Notes: generated from the letters alone by a model not told the origin. Counted from the first letter of the stretch, positions 1 through 8,375 are shown. The stretch is DNA of 64,000 nucleotides from Microbacterium sp. ET2 (GCF_030347395.1 NZ_CP128170.1:2108001-2172000), one strand, 5' to 3'. Made by a program: numbers and translations.

Positions 1-527
1 TGCGGTCCAGAAGACGAGATCCGGTCCAGACGAGGACGTTTCGGCGCGAAAAGTCCTCCGCTCGGCCGATCCTCCTCGCGGGGGGATGCCTGGGCCGCCG
101 GCCCGCCGCCGCCCGCGAACCGGCGGATCACCCGGCGCGTGACCTCGGGGGCGAGAAGCGCGTCACCCGCCGCGGCGACCCGCACCGCGTGGACGAGCTC
201 CTCGGGCCCGGCGTTCTTCAGCAGGAATCCGCTCGCCCCCGCCGACAGCGCCTCGAAGAGGTAGTCGTCGCGGTCGAAGGTCGTCACGATCAGCACGGCC
301 GCCTCAGACCCGGCGTCGACCAGCTCCCGGGTCGCGGCGATCCCGTCCATTCCGGGCATCTGCACGTCCATGCAGATCACGTCGGGAGAATGCGCGGATG
401 CCGCGGCGACCGCCTCGGCACCGTTCGCGGCCTCTGCGACCACGGCGATGTCGTCCTCGGACTCCAGGATCATCCGGAACCCGGCGCGCATCACGGCGTG
501 GTCGTCGACGAGGAGGACGCGGATCAT
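1..527 (-). CDS. Response regulator, NarL/DesR type, partial (cut by window edge)
   Basis: The partner of the histidine kinase just upstream. Its ATG overlaps the kinase TGA by 4 bp, so the two are translationally coupled. The first ~120 residues are a clear receiver domain: acidic pair in LLVDDH, phospho-acceptor Asp in DVICMDVQMPGMDG, Thr in VTTFDRDD and Lys in GFLLKNAGPEEL. In this family a LuxR-type helix-turn-helix beginning near LTxRE normally follows about 15 residues after the TRRVIRRFA segment. Here the last ~30 readable residues (PREEDRPSGG onward) show no such motif in any frame, so either the linker is long or the sequence near the edge is disturbed. The C-terminus lies outside the window. 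Family confident; output-domain type inferred. Confidence 0.85.
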   Translation of the reverse strand, partial: MIRVLLVDDHAVMRAGFRMILESEDDIAVVAEAANGAEAVAAASAHSPDVICMDVQMPGMDGIAATRELVDAGSEAAVLIVTTFDRDDYLFEALSAGASGFLLKNAGPEELVHAVRVAAAGDALLAPEVTRRVIRRFAGGGGPAAQASPREEDRPSGGLFAPKRPRLDRISSSGP

Positions 528-1825
528 CGGGAAGCGCCTTCGGCCACCGCGACGCCCACCGGCGGCGTCTGCGGCTTCGGGGTGCCGAGCGGCACGTGCG
601 CACGAACGCGGAACCCGCCGCGTGGGCGAGGCCCGGCCTCCAGGACGCCACCCGACGCGGCCGCGCGTTCCCGCATCCCCACGAGACCGAGGCCCGGGCG
701 CGGGGAGGTGGCGACGCGACCGGTGTTGGTGACCTCGAGTTCGACGCCGTCGCGGGAGTACCGCAGCCGCACGTCGGCGCCGGCATCAGGACCGGCGTGA
801 CGACGCGCGTTCGTGAGCGCCTCCTGGGCGATGCGGTAGAGATTGACCTGCACGACGTAGGGGACGGGCAGCGGATCGCCGACGACGGTGAACGTGGTCG
901 GCAGACCGTTGTCCTCGGCGTGTCGGACGAGGGCCTCCAGGTCGTCGAGCGACAGGGTGGACCCTTCGTCCGTGTCGGCATCGGCCGTGCGCAGGGTCTG
1001 CAGCAGATGGCGCAGCTCGTCGAGGGCCGATCGCGCCGACGACTCCACTCCTGAGAGCGCCGCGCGCGCAGCATCCGGGTCCTTTTCGATCACCGCGCGT
1101 GCCGCACCGGCCTGCACCCCCATGGCGGAGACGTGGTGCGCGACGACGTCGTGCAGTTCGCGGGCGATCTTCAGGCGATCGAGGGCGACCGCCTGCGCCG
1201 CCGTCAGTTCGCGCTCGCGCTCGAGCTCCTCTGTGCGAAGCTCCAGCGCACGGCGCTGCAGGGCGGAGGCGTACGCGCGATCGCCCATGTAATAGGCCCC
1301 GCCGAAGAAGGCGACGTTCACCAGGAACTGGATGAGCATGTAGGCGACGAAGGGGGAGAAGATCCCTTCGCGCGAGAGCCCGTCATCGGTCGGCGCCGTG
1401 ACGGCCTGGAATGTGGTGATCAGAAGCCAGAGGAACATGCCGACGGTGATCACCGCGCGGACGATGACGGCCCGCCGGCGGTCATCGACCCAGGCGCCGA
1501 CGGTGTAGAACGCGATGAAGACGGCGATGTTGCCGACGTACAGCTCGGGGATCCGGACGCTCATCCCGATGAAGAAGGCCAGCGAGACCACGACGGCGAT
1601 GATCTCGGGGTAGCGACGCCGCAGGGCAAGCGGCAGGGTGAGCGCGGCTCCGTACAGCAGTGACCACTGGATCTCGGCGGTGTCGGTGCCGTAGAAGCCG
1701 GCGACCGAGCCGAGGGCCGCGCTGAGGATGGCGCCGACGAAGAGGCCGATCGCGAGGCCGAGGTCGGCGCGGAAGTCGGCGCGTGTCGCCGGAGCCCGAG
1801 CGATCGTGGATGCGGGCGACGTCAT
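524..1825 (-). CDS. Sensor histidine kinase, HisKA_3/DesK-like, 433 aa
   Basis: Membrane sensor kinase. The N-terminal ~180 residues form about five hydrophobic segments with no large extracellular domain. A helical linker (about 185-215) leads to the dimerisation/phospho-acceptor helix ELHDVVAHH with His225. The HATPase_c domain follows, with ALTNARRHAG as N-box and GLGLVGMRERA as G-box. It should autophosphorylate and pass phosphate to the coupled response regulator downstream. The ATG at 1825 is preceded directly by GGAAGG. A much longer in-frame extension upstream lacks membrane-protein character and was not used. The signal sensed cannot be told from sequence; DesK-like kinases often sense membrane or envelope state. 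Confidence 0.9.
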   Translation of the reverse strand: MTSPASTIARAPATRADFRADLGLAIGLFVGAILSAALGSVAGFYGTDTAEIQWSLLYGAALTLPLALRRRYPEIIAVVVSLAFFIGMSVRIPELYVGNIAVFIAFYTVGAWVDDRRRAVIVRAVITVGMFLWLLITTFQAVTAPTDDGLSREGIFSPFVAYMLIQFLVNVAFFGGAYYMGDRAYASALQRRALELRTEELERERELTAAQAVALDRLKIARELHDVVAHHVSAMGVQAGAARAVIEKDPDAARAALSGVESSARSALDELRHLLQTLRTADADTDEGSTLSLDDLEALVRHAEDNGLPTTFTVVGDPLPVPYVVQVNLYRIAQEALTNARRHAGPDAGADVRLRYSRDGVELEVTNTGRVATSPRPGLGLVGMRERAAASGGVLEAGPRPRGGFRVRAHVPLGTPKPQTPPVGVAVAEGASR

Positions 1826-1957
1826 CCTTCCACGGTAGAGGCGCCGACCGGCCGTGGCATCCGCCCGCGGGCGGAGCGATGCGTCTCCGTCGCGCGGGGG
1901 AGGCGCGGGGCCGGGCGCGCTGAGAGGGTGGGCGTCACGAACGGGAAGGAGTCCGCG

Positions 1958-2200
1958 ATGGCGACGCTCGAGAATCTGATGTGGGGCGACCGTGACGATC
2001 CCCGGCGTGAGTTGGCCGAGCTGTTCCCCGGCGAGGGTGATGCGGTGTCGGTGCGGGCCCGCGACTGGGCACGCCGGGTGGTGGATGCGGCGGGTGTACC
2101 CCGCGAGGATGAGCTGCGCGTGATCAGGACGCTGCGCGATGCCGAGCCGCGGCTGTCGCTCAAGCCCGCCCGCTATCTGGCGGCGCAGCTGAACGTCTGA
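1958..2200 (+). CDS. Small conserved-looking hypothetical protein, 80 aa
   Basis: A short soluble, charged, helical protein (starts MATLENLMWGDRDDP, ends KPARYLAAQLNV). I do not recognise a domain. It is probably real because the ATG at 1958 has a good ribosome-binding site (GGAAGGAG about 8 nt upstream), codon use matches its neighbours, and it fills the gap between the divergent kinase and the next + strand gene. An in-frame GTG at 1928 would add 10 residues but has no comparable ribosome-binding site. Function unknown. Confidence 0.65.
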   Translation: MATLENLMWGDRDDPRRELAELFPGEGDAVSVRARDWARRVVDAAGVPREDELRVIRTLRDAEPRLSLKPARYLAAQLNV

Positions 2201-2247
2201 GGCCCGGCTCCTCGGGACCCGGGCCATCCGCTGCTAGCGTGCGGCGG

Positions 2248-2817
2248 GTGAGCGAACAGCAGACCCGGGAGCCGGATGACACCCAGCGCGCGGTCCCCAT
2301 CGGGGTCGTCATGGTCGGGATGTCGCTGGTGGTGTGGTGGCCCGCCTTCACCATCGGCGCGTGGGGCGATCTCTTCTTCGATCAGCTGCTGACCCTGTGG
2401 GCGGCGTCCACCGCTGCGCTGGTGTTCGTCCTCGTGGAGCGAAAGCCGGTGGGCGCGAAGCTCGGGCGGGCGCTGCTGCTGCTCACCCCGTCGCTGTGGA
2501 TCGTGCTGTCGTACGTCTTCAATGAGAACGAGACGAACATCGCCGTTCTGCTGCTGGCCGTCGGCGGCATCCTCGTCATCGTCGCCGGGCTGCCGCTGAC
2601 GATGTGGGTGCTGGTGCGCATCGTCTGGCCCGACTTCGCGTCGTTCACCCGGCGGTCCACGCGATGGCTCATCCTCGGTGTGGTCGGCGGGATCGCGATC
2701 ATCTCGTTCGTCCTGGGTCTCACGCAGTCGCAGTGGCTGTACTGCGAGGACTTCGCGATCAGCGGCAACTCCGAACCCGCCGGCTGCACGCCCGAGCCGC
2801 CCGACCTCTACGAGTGA
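2248..2817 (+). CDS. Hypothetical multi-pass membrane protein, 189 aa
   Basis: Five likely transmembrane segments: GVVMVGMSLVVWWPAFTIG, LTLWAASTAALVFVLV, ALLLLTPSLWIVLSYVF, a long one around LLLAVGGILVIVAGLPL, and WLILGVVGGIAIISFVLGL. A short C-terminal tail contains two cysteines (YCEDF, GCTPEP). I recognise no catalytic motif. The GTG at 2248 sits 7 nt after TAGCGT (2235-2240), the leaderless arrangement common in this window; a GTG 9 bp upstream is an alternative. The gene ends 10 bp before the convergent carotenoid oxygenase. Confidence 0.7.
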   Translation: MSEQQTREPDDTQRAVPIGVVMVGMSLVVWWPAFTIGAWGDLFFDQLLTLWAASTAALVFVLVERKPVGAKLGRALLLLTPSLWIVLSYVFNENETNIAVLLLAVGGILVIVAGLPLTMWVLVRIVWPDFASFTRRSTRWLILGVVGGIAIISFVLGLTQSQWLYCEDFAISGNSEPAGCTPEPPDLYE

Positions 2818-2826
2818 CGTGCGACG

Positions 2827-4272
2827 TCAGTTCGGGCGCACCTCGCCGTAGAACTGACCGTGATAGCCGTGGAGCACCGCGTGCGGAAGCTCGGCGCGGG
2901 CGATCTCGGCGAAGCTCGCGGCGTCGAGCACCAGCAGGAACGACGTCTCCGCCGCGGCATCCAGCACCACCGAGAGCACGACGCCGTCGTCCTCGGCCTC
3001 CCGCCCCGGGCGCCCGACGAAGACGCCCTCGCCCGGGTAGCAGCCCTCGGCCCGCCAGGTGGCGGTCGTACGGGCGACGTTGTCGATCTTGACCAGGCGG
3101 TCGTAGAAGCCCGGCGCGTCGCCGAGACTCACGCCGTAGATGTAGCGGTGGTCGGGCCGGGTGTTCATCCGGGCGTAGTCGAGACTCGGCAGCTCGATCG
3201 GCGTCGGCGAGATCTCCTCGCCGGTGACCGTCTTCCCCCCGCCCTTCAGCGCCAGCCGGAATCGGCGGAGCGTACCGGGAGGGATCCGTGCGTCGGGCTC
3301 TTCGAGCCGGTGCAGGTAGAACGCTTCGATCACCGAGGCGTCGTCGTAGCCCACGAGGTCGACGACGACGTCGTCGCCGTCGTCGTAGGCGTTGACGTGG
3401 TGGAAGGCGAAGAAGGCGGGAGAGGTGAGGGTCTTCACGTGCGCGCCGGTCTGCCGGTCGAACACGTGGAACTTCGTGCCCCGCTCGGGCTTCCACCGGA
3501 AGTTCTCGATGTAGGGCTTCAGCCACAGCAGGAGCGAGACGGGGTTGACCACGAGGGGGAACTCGGCGAGCACGAGGTAGCGCTCCGACATCCCGAACGA
3601 GTGGATGTAGCCCGGTTCGCCCACTCGCCGACGCGCCAGCGTCGTCGGAGTCGCCCCCGGGGCGGTGGTGTCGAGGTGGCGGAAGACGTACTGGCTCGAG
3701 GCGTTGAAGCGCGTGACGAGGTTGATCGCCTCGCCGCGCGCGTCATCCAGCTGAGGGTGCACCGTCGTCATCCGTCCGAAGTTCGAGGTGTCCCACCCGG
3801 TCACCCCCACGGTCTTCAGCGTCACGGGGTCGAACTCGACCTGGATCGGCGTCTCGGCCAGGGCCAGGAACTTCTCGGCCACCTTGGCGATGTTGACCTT
3901 CGCGCTGTCGGTGGGCTGGGGATCGAACACCGCCATCGCGCGGGCGAACAGCGACCGGCACGGATCGGTCGCGAACTCGGGGAAGGCGATGCGGCCCTCG
4001 TCGCGCGCCGCACGGTAGGCCTCGGTCTCGAGGAACCGGTTCTGGTACGACACCCGGCCCTCCGAGACGGTGAAACGGTGAAGCATCGCCAGACCGTCGA
4101 ACCAGTGCCGGTAGCGCCGCTCGCCCACCTGGAACGACCCGGGACCGTTGCGCAGCAGTGAGCCTTCCAACCAGTCGGGAAGGATGCCGCGGACCGGCAC
4201 GTCGTCGATCTCGACCTCGGGGCTCTCGCCGAACCCGGCGGCGAAGCCCTGCGACGTCGTGCCCGCGCTCAC
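2827..4272 (-). CDS. Carotenoid cleavage oxygenase family protein, 481 aa
   Basis: Seven-bladed-propeller non-haem iron oxygenase of the RPE65/apocarotenoid-15,15'-oxygenase family, which cleaves polyene double bonds of carotenoids or apocarotenoids (some members cleave stilbenes). Visible family features are NGPGSFQVG and HWFDGLAMLHRF near the N-terminus and the regularly spaced iron-binding histidine regions: HPQLD, HSFGMSERY, FHHVNAYDDGDDVVVD and the C-terminal HGYHGQFYGE. Length is typical. The GTG start at 4272 overlaps the stop of the phytoene-desaturase-like gene by 4 bp, so the two enzymes are made together and probably act on the same carotenoid pool. Substrate and cleavage site cannot be read from sequence. 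Confidence 0.9.
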   Translation of the reverse strand: MSAGTTSQGFAAGFGESPEVEIDDVPVRGILPDWLEGSLLRNGPGSFQVGERRYRHWFDGLAMLHRFTVSEGRVSYQNRFLETEAYRAARDEGRIAFPEFATDPCRSLFARAMAVFDPQPTDSAKVNIAKVAEKFLALAETPIQVEFDPVTLKTVGVTGWDTSNFGRMTTVHPQLDDARGEAINLVTRFNASSQYVFRHLDTTAPGATPTTLARRRVGEPGYIHSFGMSERYLVLAEFPLVVNPVSLLLWLKPYIENFRWKPERGTKFHVFDRQTGAHVKTLTSPAFFAFHHVNAYDDGDDVVVDLVGYDDASVIEAFYLHRLEEPDARIPPGTLRRFRLALKGGGKTVTGEEISPTPIELPSLDYARMNTRPDHRYIYGVSLGDAPGFYDRLVKIDNVARTTATWRAEGCYPGEGVFVGRPGREAEDDGVVLSVVLDAAAETSFLLVLDAASFAEIARAELPHAVLHGYHGQFYGEVRPN

Positions 4273-5864
4273 GAGGGCACCTCGTCGGCGATGCGGGTCG
4301 TGTCGGCGTCGCCCGAGCGGCGGGTGGCGGCTCCGGGGTACTCCTCGCCGATGAGCCCCGCCGCGATCTTTCCCGAGGCGAGCACTGCCGGCACCCCGGC
4401 GCCCGGGTGGGTGCCGGCGCCGACGAGGTACAGACCCCGGACGGCGCGGGAGCGGTTGTGCGGGCGGAACCAGCCCGACTGGAAGAGCGTCGGCTGCAGG
4501 GAGAAGGCCGCGCCGCGCGGCGTCTGCAGGATGTCGCGGAAGTGCTCGGGCCCGATCGCGTGCTCGGCGACGATGTGGTCGGACAGGCCGGGGAGGAAAC
4601 GTTCGTCGAGCGTGTCGAGCACGAGGCGCCGCACGCGCGCGGCCTCGTCGGCGGCGGCCTCGGCCGACCGCTCACCGTGCGCGGGAAGGGCCGGAGAGGC
4701 CACCAGCACGTACAGCGCCTCGCACCCGGGCGGCGCGACCGACGCGTCGGTGCGGGTCGGCACGTGCACGTAGAGGAAGAGGTCATCGGCCGCCAGGTGC
4801 GCATCACCCGCGAGGTCTCGGGCTTTCGGCCGGAAGACGCGCTGCATCACCGCGCGGGCGTCGCCGCCGAGGAGGAGATTGTGGTGGGCGAGCGGGGTGT
4901 CGGGCCAGGTGCGGTCGGCGCCGAAGTAGAGCACGTGCAGCGACATGCTCGGCGTGCTCCGCCGCATCCGCATCCGCGACGGCGCCGCCTGCGGCGCACC
5001 GGCGAGCAGGCGTTCGTAGGTGGCGCCGGGGTCGGCGCCGGAGATCACGACGTCGGCCTCGATCTCCGAGCCGTCGACCAGGCGCACACCGGTGACGCGC
5101 CCGCCGGCGTGGAGGATGCGGTCGACCTCGGCGCCGCAGCGGATCGTGCCGCCCAGGCGCTGGACGAGTGCGCCGATCGCCTCGACGAGGGCGCTCGTGC
5201 CGCCGATGGCGTAATGCACGCCCCAGCGGCGTTCGAACTCGACGATGAGGGCGTACAGCGACGGGGTGCGAGCCGGGTCGCCGCCGATGAGGAGCGGGTG
5301 GAACGCCAGTGCCCGCCGCAGGAAGGGGTCGCGCACGGTGGTGTTCACCAGGTGCTGCATGCCGCGGGCGGCACCGTGACGCAGCAGGTAGGGGAGCATG
5401 CGCAGCATGACGTGCAGCTGCATCATCGAGCGCTCGGTGTAGGGGTAGAAGGCGTCGAAGATTCCGCTGATCTTCCGCTGCAGCCGGTCGAATCCCGAGA
5501 CGTCGGCGGGGCTGCGACGAGCTACCTCCTCGCGGAAGTCATCGAGCGCGGCGCGGAAGTCGAAGCGCCCACCCGCGGCGTCGAAAGCTCGGTAGAAGGG
5601 GTCCAGGGGGACGAGCTCGACGTGGTCGGACAGCTTCTCACCGGCGAGGGCGAACAGCTCCTCGAACATGAACGGGGCGGTCAGCACCGTCGGCCCGCCG
5701 TCGAAGCGGAACCCGTCGATGTCGTACCGGTACGCCCGCCCGCCGATGAGGTCGCGCTTCTCCAGGATGGTGACCTCGTGCCCGGCGGCGGCGAGGCGCG
5801 CGGCGGCGGCGAGCCCTCCGAAGCCGGCGCCCACGACGACGACGCGCGCGCCCCCGGCGGTCAC
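4269..5864 (-). CDS. Phytoene desaturase-like FAD oxidoreductase (CrtI family), 531 aa
   Basis: FAD-dependent carotenoid desaturase/isomerase-type enzyme. The N-terminal dinucleotide fold is VVVVGAGFGGLAAAARLA with the acidic ribose-binding end ILEKRDLIGGRAY. The CrtI-type C-terminal FAD signature GAGTHPGAGVPAVLASGK is present. Length fits CrtI (about 500-550). The GTG at 5864 lies close to the Rossmann fold and overlaps the TGA of a 36-codon ORF, so coupling is likely. A GTG at 5933 would add 23 basic residues and cannot be excluded. No phytoene synthase or GGPP synthase is nearby, so this may be a stand-alone desaturase or ketolase-like relative paired with the oxygenase downstream rather than part of a complete crt operon. 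Confidence 0.85.
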   Translation of the reverse strand: MTAGGARVVVVGAGFGGLAAAARLAAAGHEVTILEKRDLIGGRAYRYDIDGFRFDGGPTVLTAPFMFEELFALAGEKLSDHVELVPLDPFYRAFDAAGGRFDFRAALDDFREEVARRSPADVSGFDRLQRKISGIFDAFYPYTERSMMQLHVMLRMLPYLLRHGAARGMQHLVNTTVRDPFLRRALAFHPLLIGGDPARTPSLYALIVEFERRWGVHYAIGGTSALVEAIGALVQRLGGTIRCGAEVDRILHAGGRVTGVRLVDGSEIEADVVISGADPGATYERLLAGAPQAAPSRMRMRRSTPSMSLHVLYFGADRTWPDTPLAHHNLLLGGDARAVMQRVFRPKARDLAGDAHLAADDLFLYVHVPTRTDASVAPPGCEALYVLVASPALPAHGERSAEAAADEAARVRRLVLDTLDERFLPGLSDHIVAEHAIGPEHFRDILQTPRGAAFSLQPTLFQSGWFRPHNRSRAVRGLYLVGAGTHPGAGVPAVLASGKIAAGLIGEEYPGAATRRSGDADTTRIADEVPS

Positions 5865-5971
5865 CGGCGGCCGCTCGGTGCGGGGTGCACCACGACGATC
5901 GAGGTCACGGCCGCGGCCACGCCTCTTCCCCACCCGCGGGAGCTCCCTCGGGTTTCTGACACGCTCCCCAT
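5861..5971 (-). CDS. 36-aa ORF upstream of and overlapping the CrtI-like gene (possible leader peptide)
   Basis: Begins MGSVSETRGSSRGWGRG and ends HPAPSGRR. Its ATG (5971) has a strong ribosome-binding site (AAAGGGGAG, 4 nt spacing), better than any candidate start of the CrtI-like gene. Its stop forms a 4-bp GTGA overlap with the GTG at 5864. A TATGCT box (6000-6005, minus strand) lies about 29 nt upstream of the ATG. No homology is recognised. It may be a translational-coupling leader, or the desaturase may simply start elsewhere and the ORF be fortuitous. Confidence 0.4.
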   Translation of the reverse strand: MGSVSETRGSSRGWGRGVAAAVTSIVVVHPAPSGRR

Positions 5972-6050
5972 CGCACTCCCCTTTCGAGGATGTGGGGCTA
6001 GCATACGGCTCCCCCGAGAGGGGGCGGGTCGCGGGAAAGGGTCTTCCGGT

Positions 6051-6899
6051 TCAGCCGAAGATCATGGGGCGATCGTCGTCTTCGTCCGCCGGCGGCTTCA
6101 GGTCGAGGTCGATCACGACGGGCACGTGGTCGCTCGGCAGCTCGCCCTTGCGCTCGTTGCGGTGGATCTGAGCGCCGGTGACCTTCTCGGCCAGGCCCGT
6201 CGAGCCCAGGATGAAGTCGATGCGCATCCCCTCGTTGCGGGGGAACTTCAGCCGCTTGTAGTCCCAGTAGGTGTAGCCGGTGGGCACGAGCGGTCGCACC
6301 ACGTCGGTGAGTCCCGCCGACTGCAGCGCCGAGAACGCCTCGCGCTCGGGCGGTGAGACGTGCGTGGAGAATCCGGGCACCACCGCGGGGTCGCCGTTGT
6401 CGGCGTCGGTGGGGGCGATGTTGAAGTCGCCGACGAGCGCGAGCGGCAGACCGGGTTCCGCGGCGAGGGCGTCGCGGGCGTACTGCTCGAGGGCGGCGAG
6501 CCAGTGCAGCTTGTAGTCGTAGTGCGGGTCGCCGAGCGCGCGACCGTTCGGCACGTACAGACTCCACACTTCGACCCCGTCGATGCGCGCGCCCAGCGCC
6601 CGCGCCTCCTGCGGAGCATCCGGTCCCTCATGCCCCTTCGCGAAACCGGGCATCCCCGGGAAGGCGGTGCGGATGTCGTCGATCGGCGCCTTGCTCGCGA
6701 TCGCGACGCCGTTCCACTGCGAGAAACCGTGCGCCTCGACCTGGTAGCCGGCCTCTTCGAACCGCTCGAAGGGGAACTGCTCGGCCTTGCACTTGATCTC
6801 CTGCATCGCCAGCACGTCGATGCTCTCGCGGACGGCGAAGTCGACGATGCGGTCGACGCGAGCACGGATCGAGTTGACGTTCCAGGTGGCCAGGCGCAT
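6051..6899 (-). CDS. xthA: Exodeoxyribonuclease III, 282 aa
   Basis: AP endonuclease / 3'-5' exonuclease of the EEP superfamily, for base-excision repair. The start MRLATWNVNSIRARVDRI is the canonical XthA N-terminus. Metal and catalytic motifs follow in order: QEIKCK (metal-binding Glu), YVPNGR (catalytic Tyr), LVGDFNIAPTDAD (DFN), RIDFIL and the C-terminal SDHVPVVIDLDL (Asp-His pair). Full length for the family. It is divergent from pyrE with 40 bp between the starts. Confidence 0.95.
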   Translation of the reverse strand: MRLATWNVNSIRARVDRIVDFAVRESIDVLAMQEIKCKAEQFPFERFEEAGYQVEAHGFSQWNGVAIASKAPIDDIRTAFPGMPGFAKGHEGPDAPQEARALGARIDGVEVWSLYVPNGRALGDPHYDYKLHWLAALEQYARDALAAEPGLPLALVGDFNIAPTDADNGDPAVVPGFSTHVSPPEREAFSALQSAGLTDVVRPLVPTGYTYWDYKRLKFPRNEGMRIDFILGSTGLAEKVTGAQIHRNERKGELPSDHVPVVIDLDLKPPADEDDDRPMIFG

Positions 6900-6926
6900 G
6901 CCTCCAGCGTAGAACCGCGCCGGATC

Positions 6927-6932
6927 TAGACT
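6927..6932 (+). promoter_or_regulatory. -10 element TAGACT of leaderless pyrE
   Basis: TAGACT ends 7 nt before the GTG of pyrE. No ribosome-binding site lies in between, so transcription probably begins at the start codon. Confidence 0.6.
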
Positions 6933-6939
6933 CGTCGTC

Positions 6940-7518
6940 GTGACCGTCGCCTCCACTGCCGAGCTCGAAGCCGACCGCCAGGCCCTCATCGCCCTCATCA
7001 CCGGCGAGGCGGTGTTCCACGGTGACTTCACGCTCTCCAGCGGCAAGAAGGCGTCGTACTACGTCGACATGCGCCGGCTCACCCTCGACCACCGGGCGGC
7101 TCCCGCGATCGGACGGATCATGCTCGACCTCATCCGAGACGTCGACGGCGTCGTCGCCGTGGGTGGGCTGACGCTCGGGGCCGATCCGATCGCCAACGCC
7201 GTACTTCACGAGTCGGTGCGGGCGGGGCGACCGCTCGACGCCTTCGTCGTGCGCAAGGAGCCCAAGGACCACGGCCGAGGCCGGCAGGTCGAGGGGGCGG
7301 ATGTCGCAGGCAAGCGCGTCGTCGTCGTCGAGGACACCTCCACCACCGGCCAGTCGGCGCTGAAGGCGGTGGAGGCCCTCCGACGCGAGGGCGCGGAACC
7401 GGTCGCGGTCGCGGTGATCGTCGACCGCAAGACCGGGGCGCAGGACGCCGTCGAGGCGGCCGGGCTTCAGTGGCTCGCCGCGATGGACCTGGACGACCTG
7501 GGCCTCGCGCCGCAGTAG
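6940..7518 (+). CDS. pyrE: Orotate phosphoribosyltransferase, 192 aa
   Basis: Converts orotate plus PRPP to OMP in pyrimidine synthesis. The PRPP-binding signature is VVVVEDTSTTGQSALKAV, and the orotate/flexible-loop region VRKEPKDHGRGRQVEG is typical of PyrE. The N-terminal part contains FTLSSGKKASYYVDMR. Complete length. The GTG start is leaderless by the spacing to TAGACT. Here pyrE stands alone, divergent from xthA, rather than in a pyr operon. Confidence 0.95.
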   Translation: MTVASTAELEADRQALIALITGEAVFHGDFTLSSGKKASYYVDMRRLTLDHRAAPAIGRIMLDLIRDVDGVVAVGGLTLGADPIANAVLHESVRAGRPLDAFVVRKEPKDHGRGRQVEGADVAGKRVVVVEDTSTTGQSALKAVEALRREGAEPVAVAVIVDRKTGAQDAVEAAGLQWLAAMDLDDLGLAPQ

Positions 7519-7548
7519 CCCGCGCTTCCGTGGGGCCCGGGTGGTTCA

Positions 7549-7618
7549 CCGAGAAACCAGATCTCCGCCGAGACGTCGCGCGGTGGCGTGGGGGCTCTGC
7601 GCCGATGTGCTTTCTCGG
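7549..7618. repeat. Inverted repeat between convergent pyrE and the YdeI/small membrane gene pair
   Basis: CCGAGAAA (7549-7556) pairs with TTTCTCGG (7611-7618) across a GC-rich 54-nt middle that also contains partial CTCCGCCGAG/CGGTGGCG complementarity. It lies in the 115-bp gap between two convergent genes, so it may be a bidirectional terminator or a dispersed palindromic element. No T tract is evident. Confidence 0.4.
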
Positions 7619-7633
7619 CGAGACGGCGAGGGA

Positions 7634-7762
7634 CTACTCGTCGTCGCGCGGGCCGCGCCCGCGGCGCGATCGCACCAGCTGCCAGAGCAGCACCACGAGC
7701 GTGCCGGCGATGATGATCGCGCTGGTGACCAGCAGCAGCGTCTGCTCGGTCTCGGAGATCAT
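7634..7762 (-). CDS. 42-aa single-pass membrane protein
   Basis: Begins MISETEQT, has one hydrophobic helix (LLLVTSAIIIAGTLVVLLW) and a basic tail QLVRSRRGRGPRDDE, so N-out/C-in topology is likely. Its ATG overlaps the stop of the YdeI-like gene in the 4-bp ATGA arrangement, which argues strongly for real translation. No family recognised. Possibly a small envelope-associated or regulatory peptide; function unknown. Confidence 0.6.
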   Translation of the reverse strand: MISETEQTLLLVTSAIIIAGTLVVLLWQLVRSRRGRGPRDDE

Positions 7763-8331
7763 GGGCGCTTCCCTTCCGCCGCGTCCGCGACGATCTTCGC
7801 GATGCGCGCCGCACGGGTCTCTTCCCTGCGGGCGGTGTCGACCTGGGTGATGCCGAACTTCCGGGATGACGGCGGGAAGCCGTTCCACGCCGCGCGCGCC
7901 TCGGGCGTCGCATCCAGAGCCGCCGCGAGGTCGTCGGGTTCGCGCAGGGCTTCGGCGTTGTCGAGCACGCTCCACGCCCCGTTCGCCTTCGCCACCTCGA
8001 TCGCGCGGAGGCCGGCCTCTTCGAGGAGCCCCTCCGCCTCGAGCCGCGCGACGCGCGCCTTGTTGGTCGCGGCCCAGCCGCTCGTGGGCCGGCGCGGCGC
8101 GAACCACAGTCCGCTCGTGCGTTCGTCGAAGGTCCGCACCGGCCCGTCGATCCAGCCGAAGCACAGGGCCTGGAGGATGGCGTCTTCGTAGCCGATGAGG
8201 TCGAGGTCCGATCCCGGCCGCGGTCGGACGAGCCAGGCGCCTCGCGATGCGCGGTGGTTCTGTTCCAGCCACGAGCGCCACGCCTCGGCATCCTTCGCGA
8301 TGACCTGCTCGCCGTCGTCGAGCGCTCCCAT
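7759..8331 (-). CDS. YdeI/OmpD-associated family protein, 190 aa
   Basis: Matches the YdeI-like family of small soluble bacterial proteins: WLEQNHRASRGAWLV near the N-terminus, EDAILQALCFGWIDG in the middle, WFAPRRPTSGWAATNKARV, and a helical C-terminal bacteriocin-protection-type tail FGITQVDTARREETRAARI. The biochemical function of the family is not established; some members are linked to resistance to cationic peptides. It is translationally coupled to the 42-aa membrane protein downstream. Confidence 0.8.
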   Translation of the reverse strand: MGALDDGEQVIAKDAEAWRSWLEQNHRASRGAWLVRPRPGSDLDLIGYEDAILQALCFGWIDGPVRTFDERTSGLWFAPRRPTSGWAATNKARVARLEAEGLLEEAGLRAIEVAKANGAWSVLDNAEALREPDDLAAALDATPEARAAWNGFPPSSRKFGITQVDTARREETRAARIAKIVADAAEGKRP

Positions 8332-8375
8332 GCGGTGACTCTATCGGGCGGTGGCGTGACGGGTCCCGGACGGGT

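Noticed and set aside
4158..6356. 732-aa open frame on the + strand
   Set aside because: It is antisense to the carotenoid oxygenase, CrtI-like and exonuclease III genes; composition (Arg/Gly/Asp/Val/His-rich, no domains) is that of a GC-rich shadow frame.
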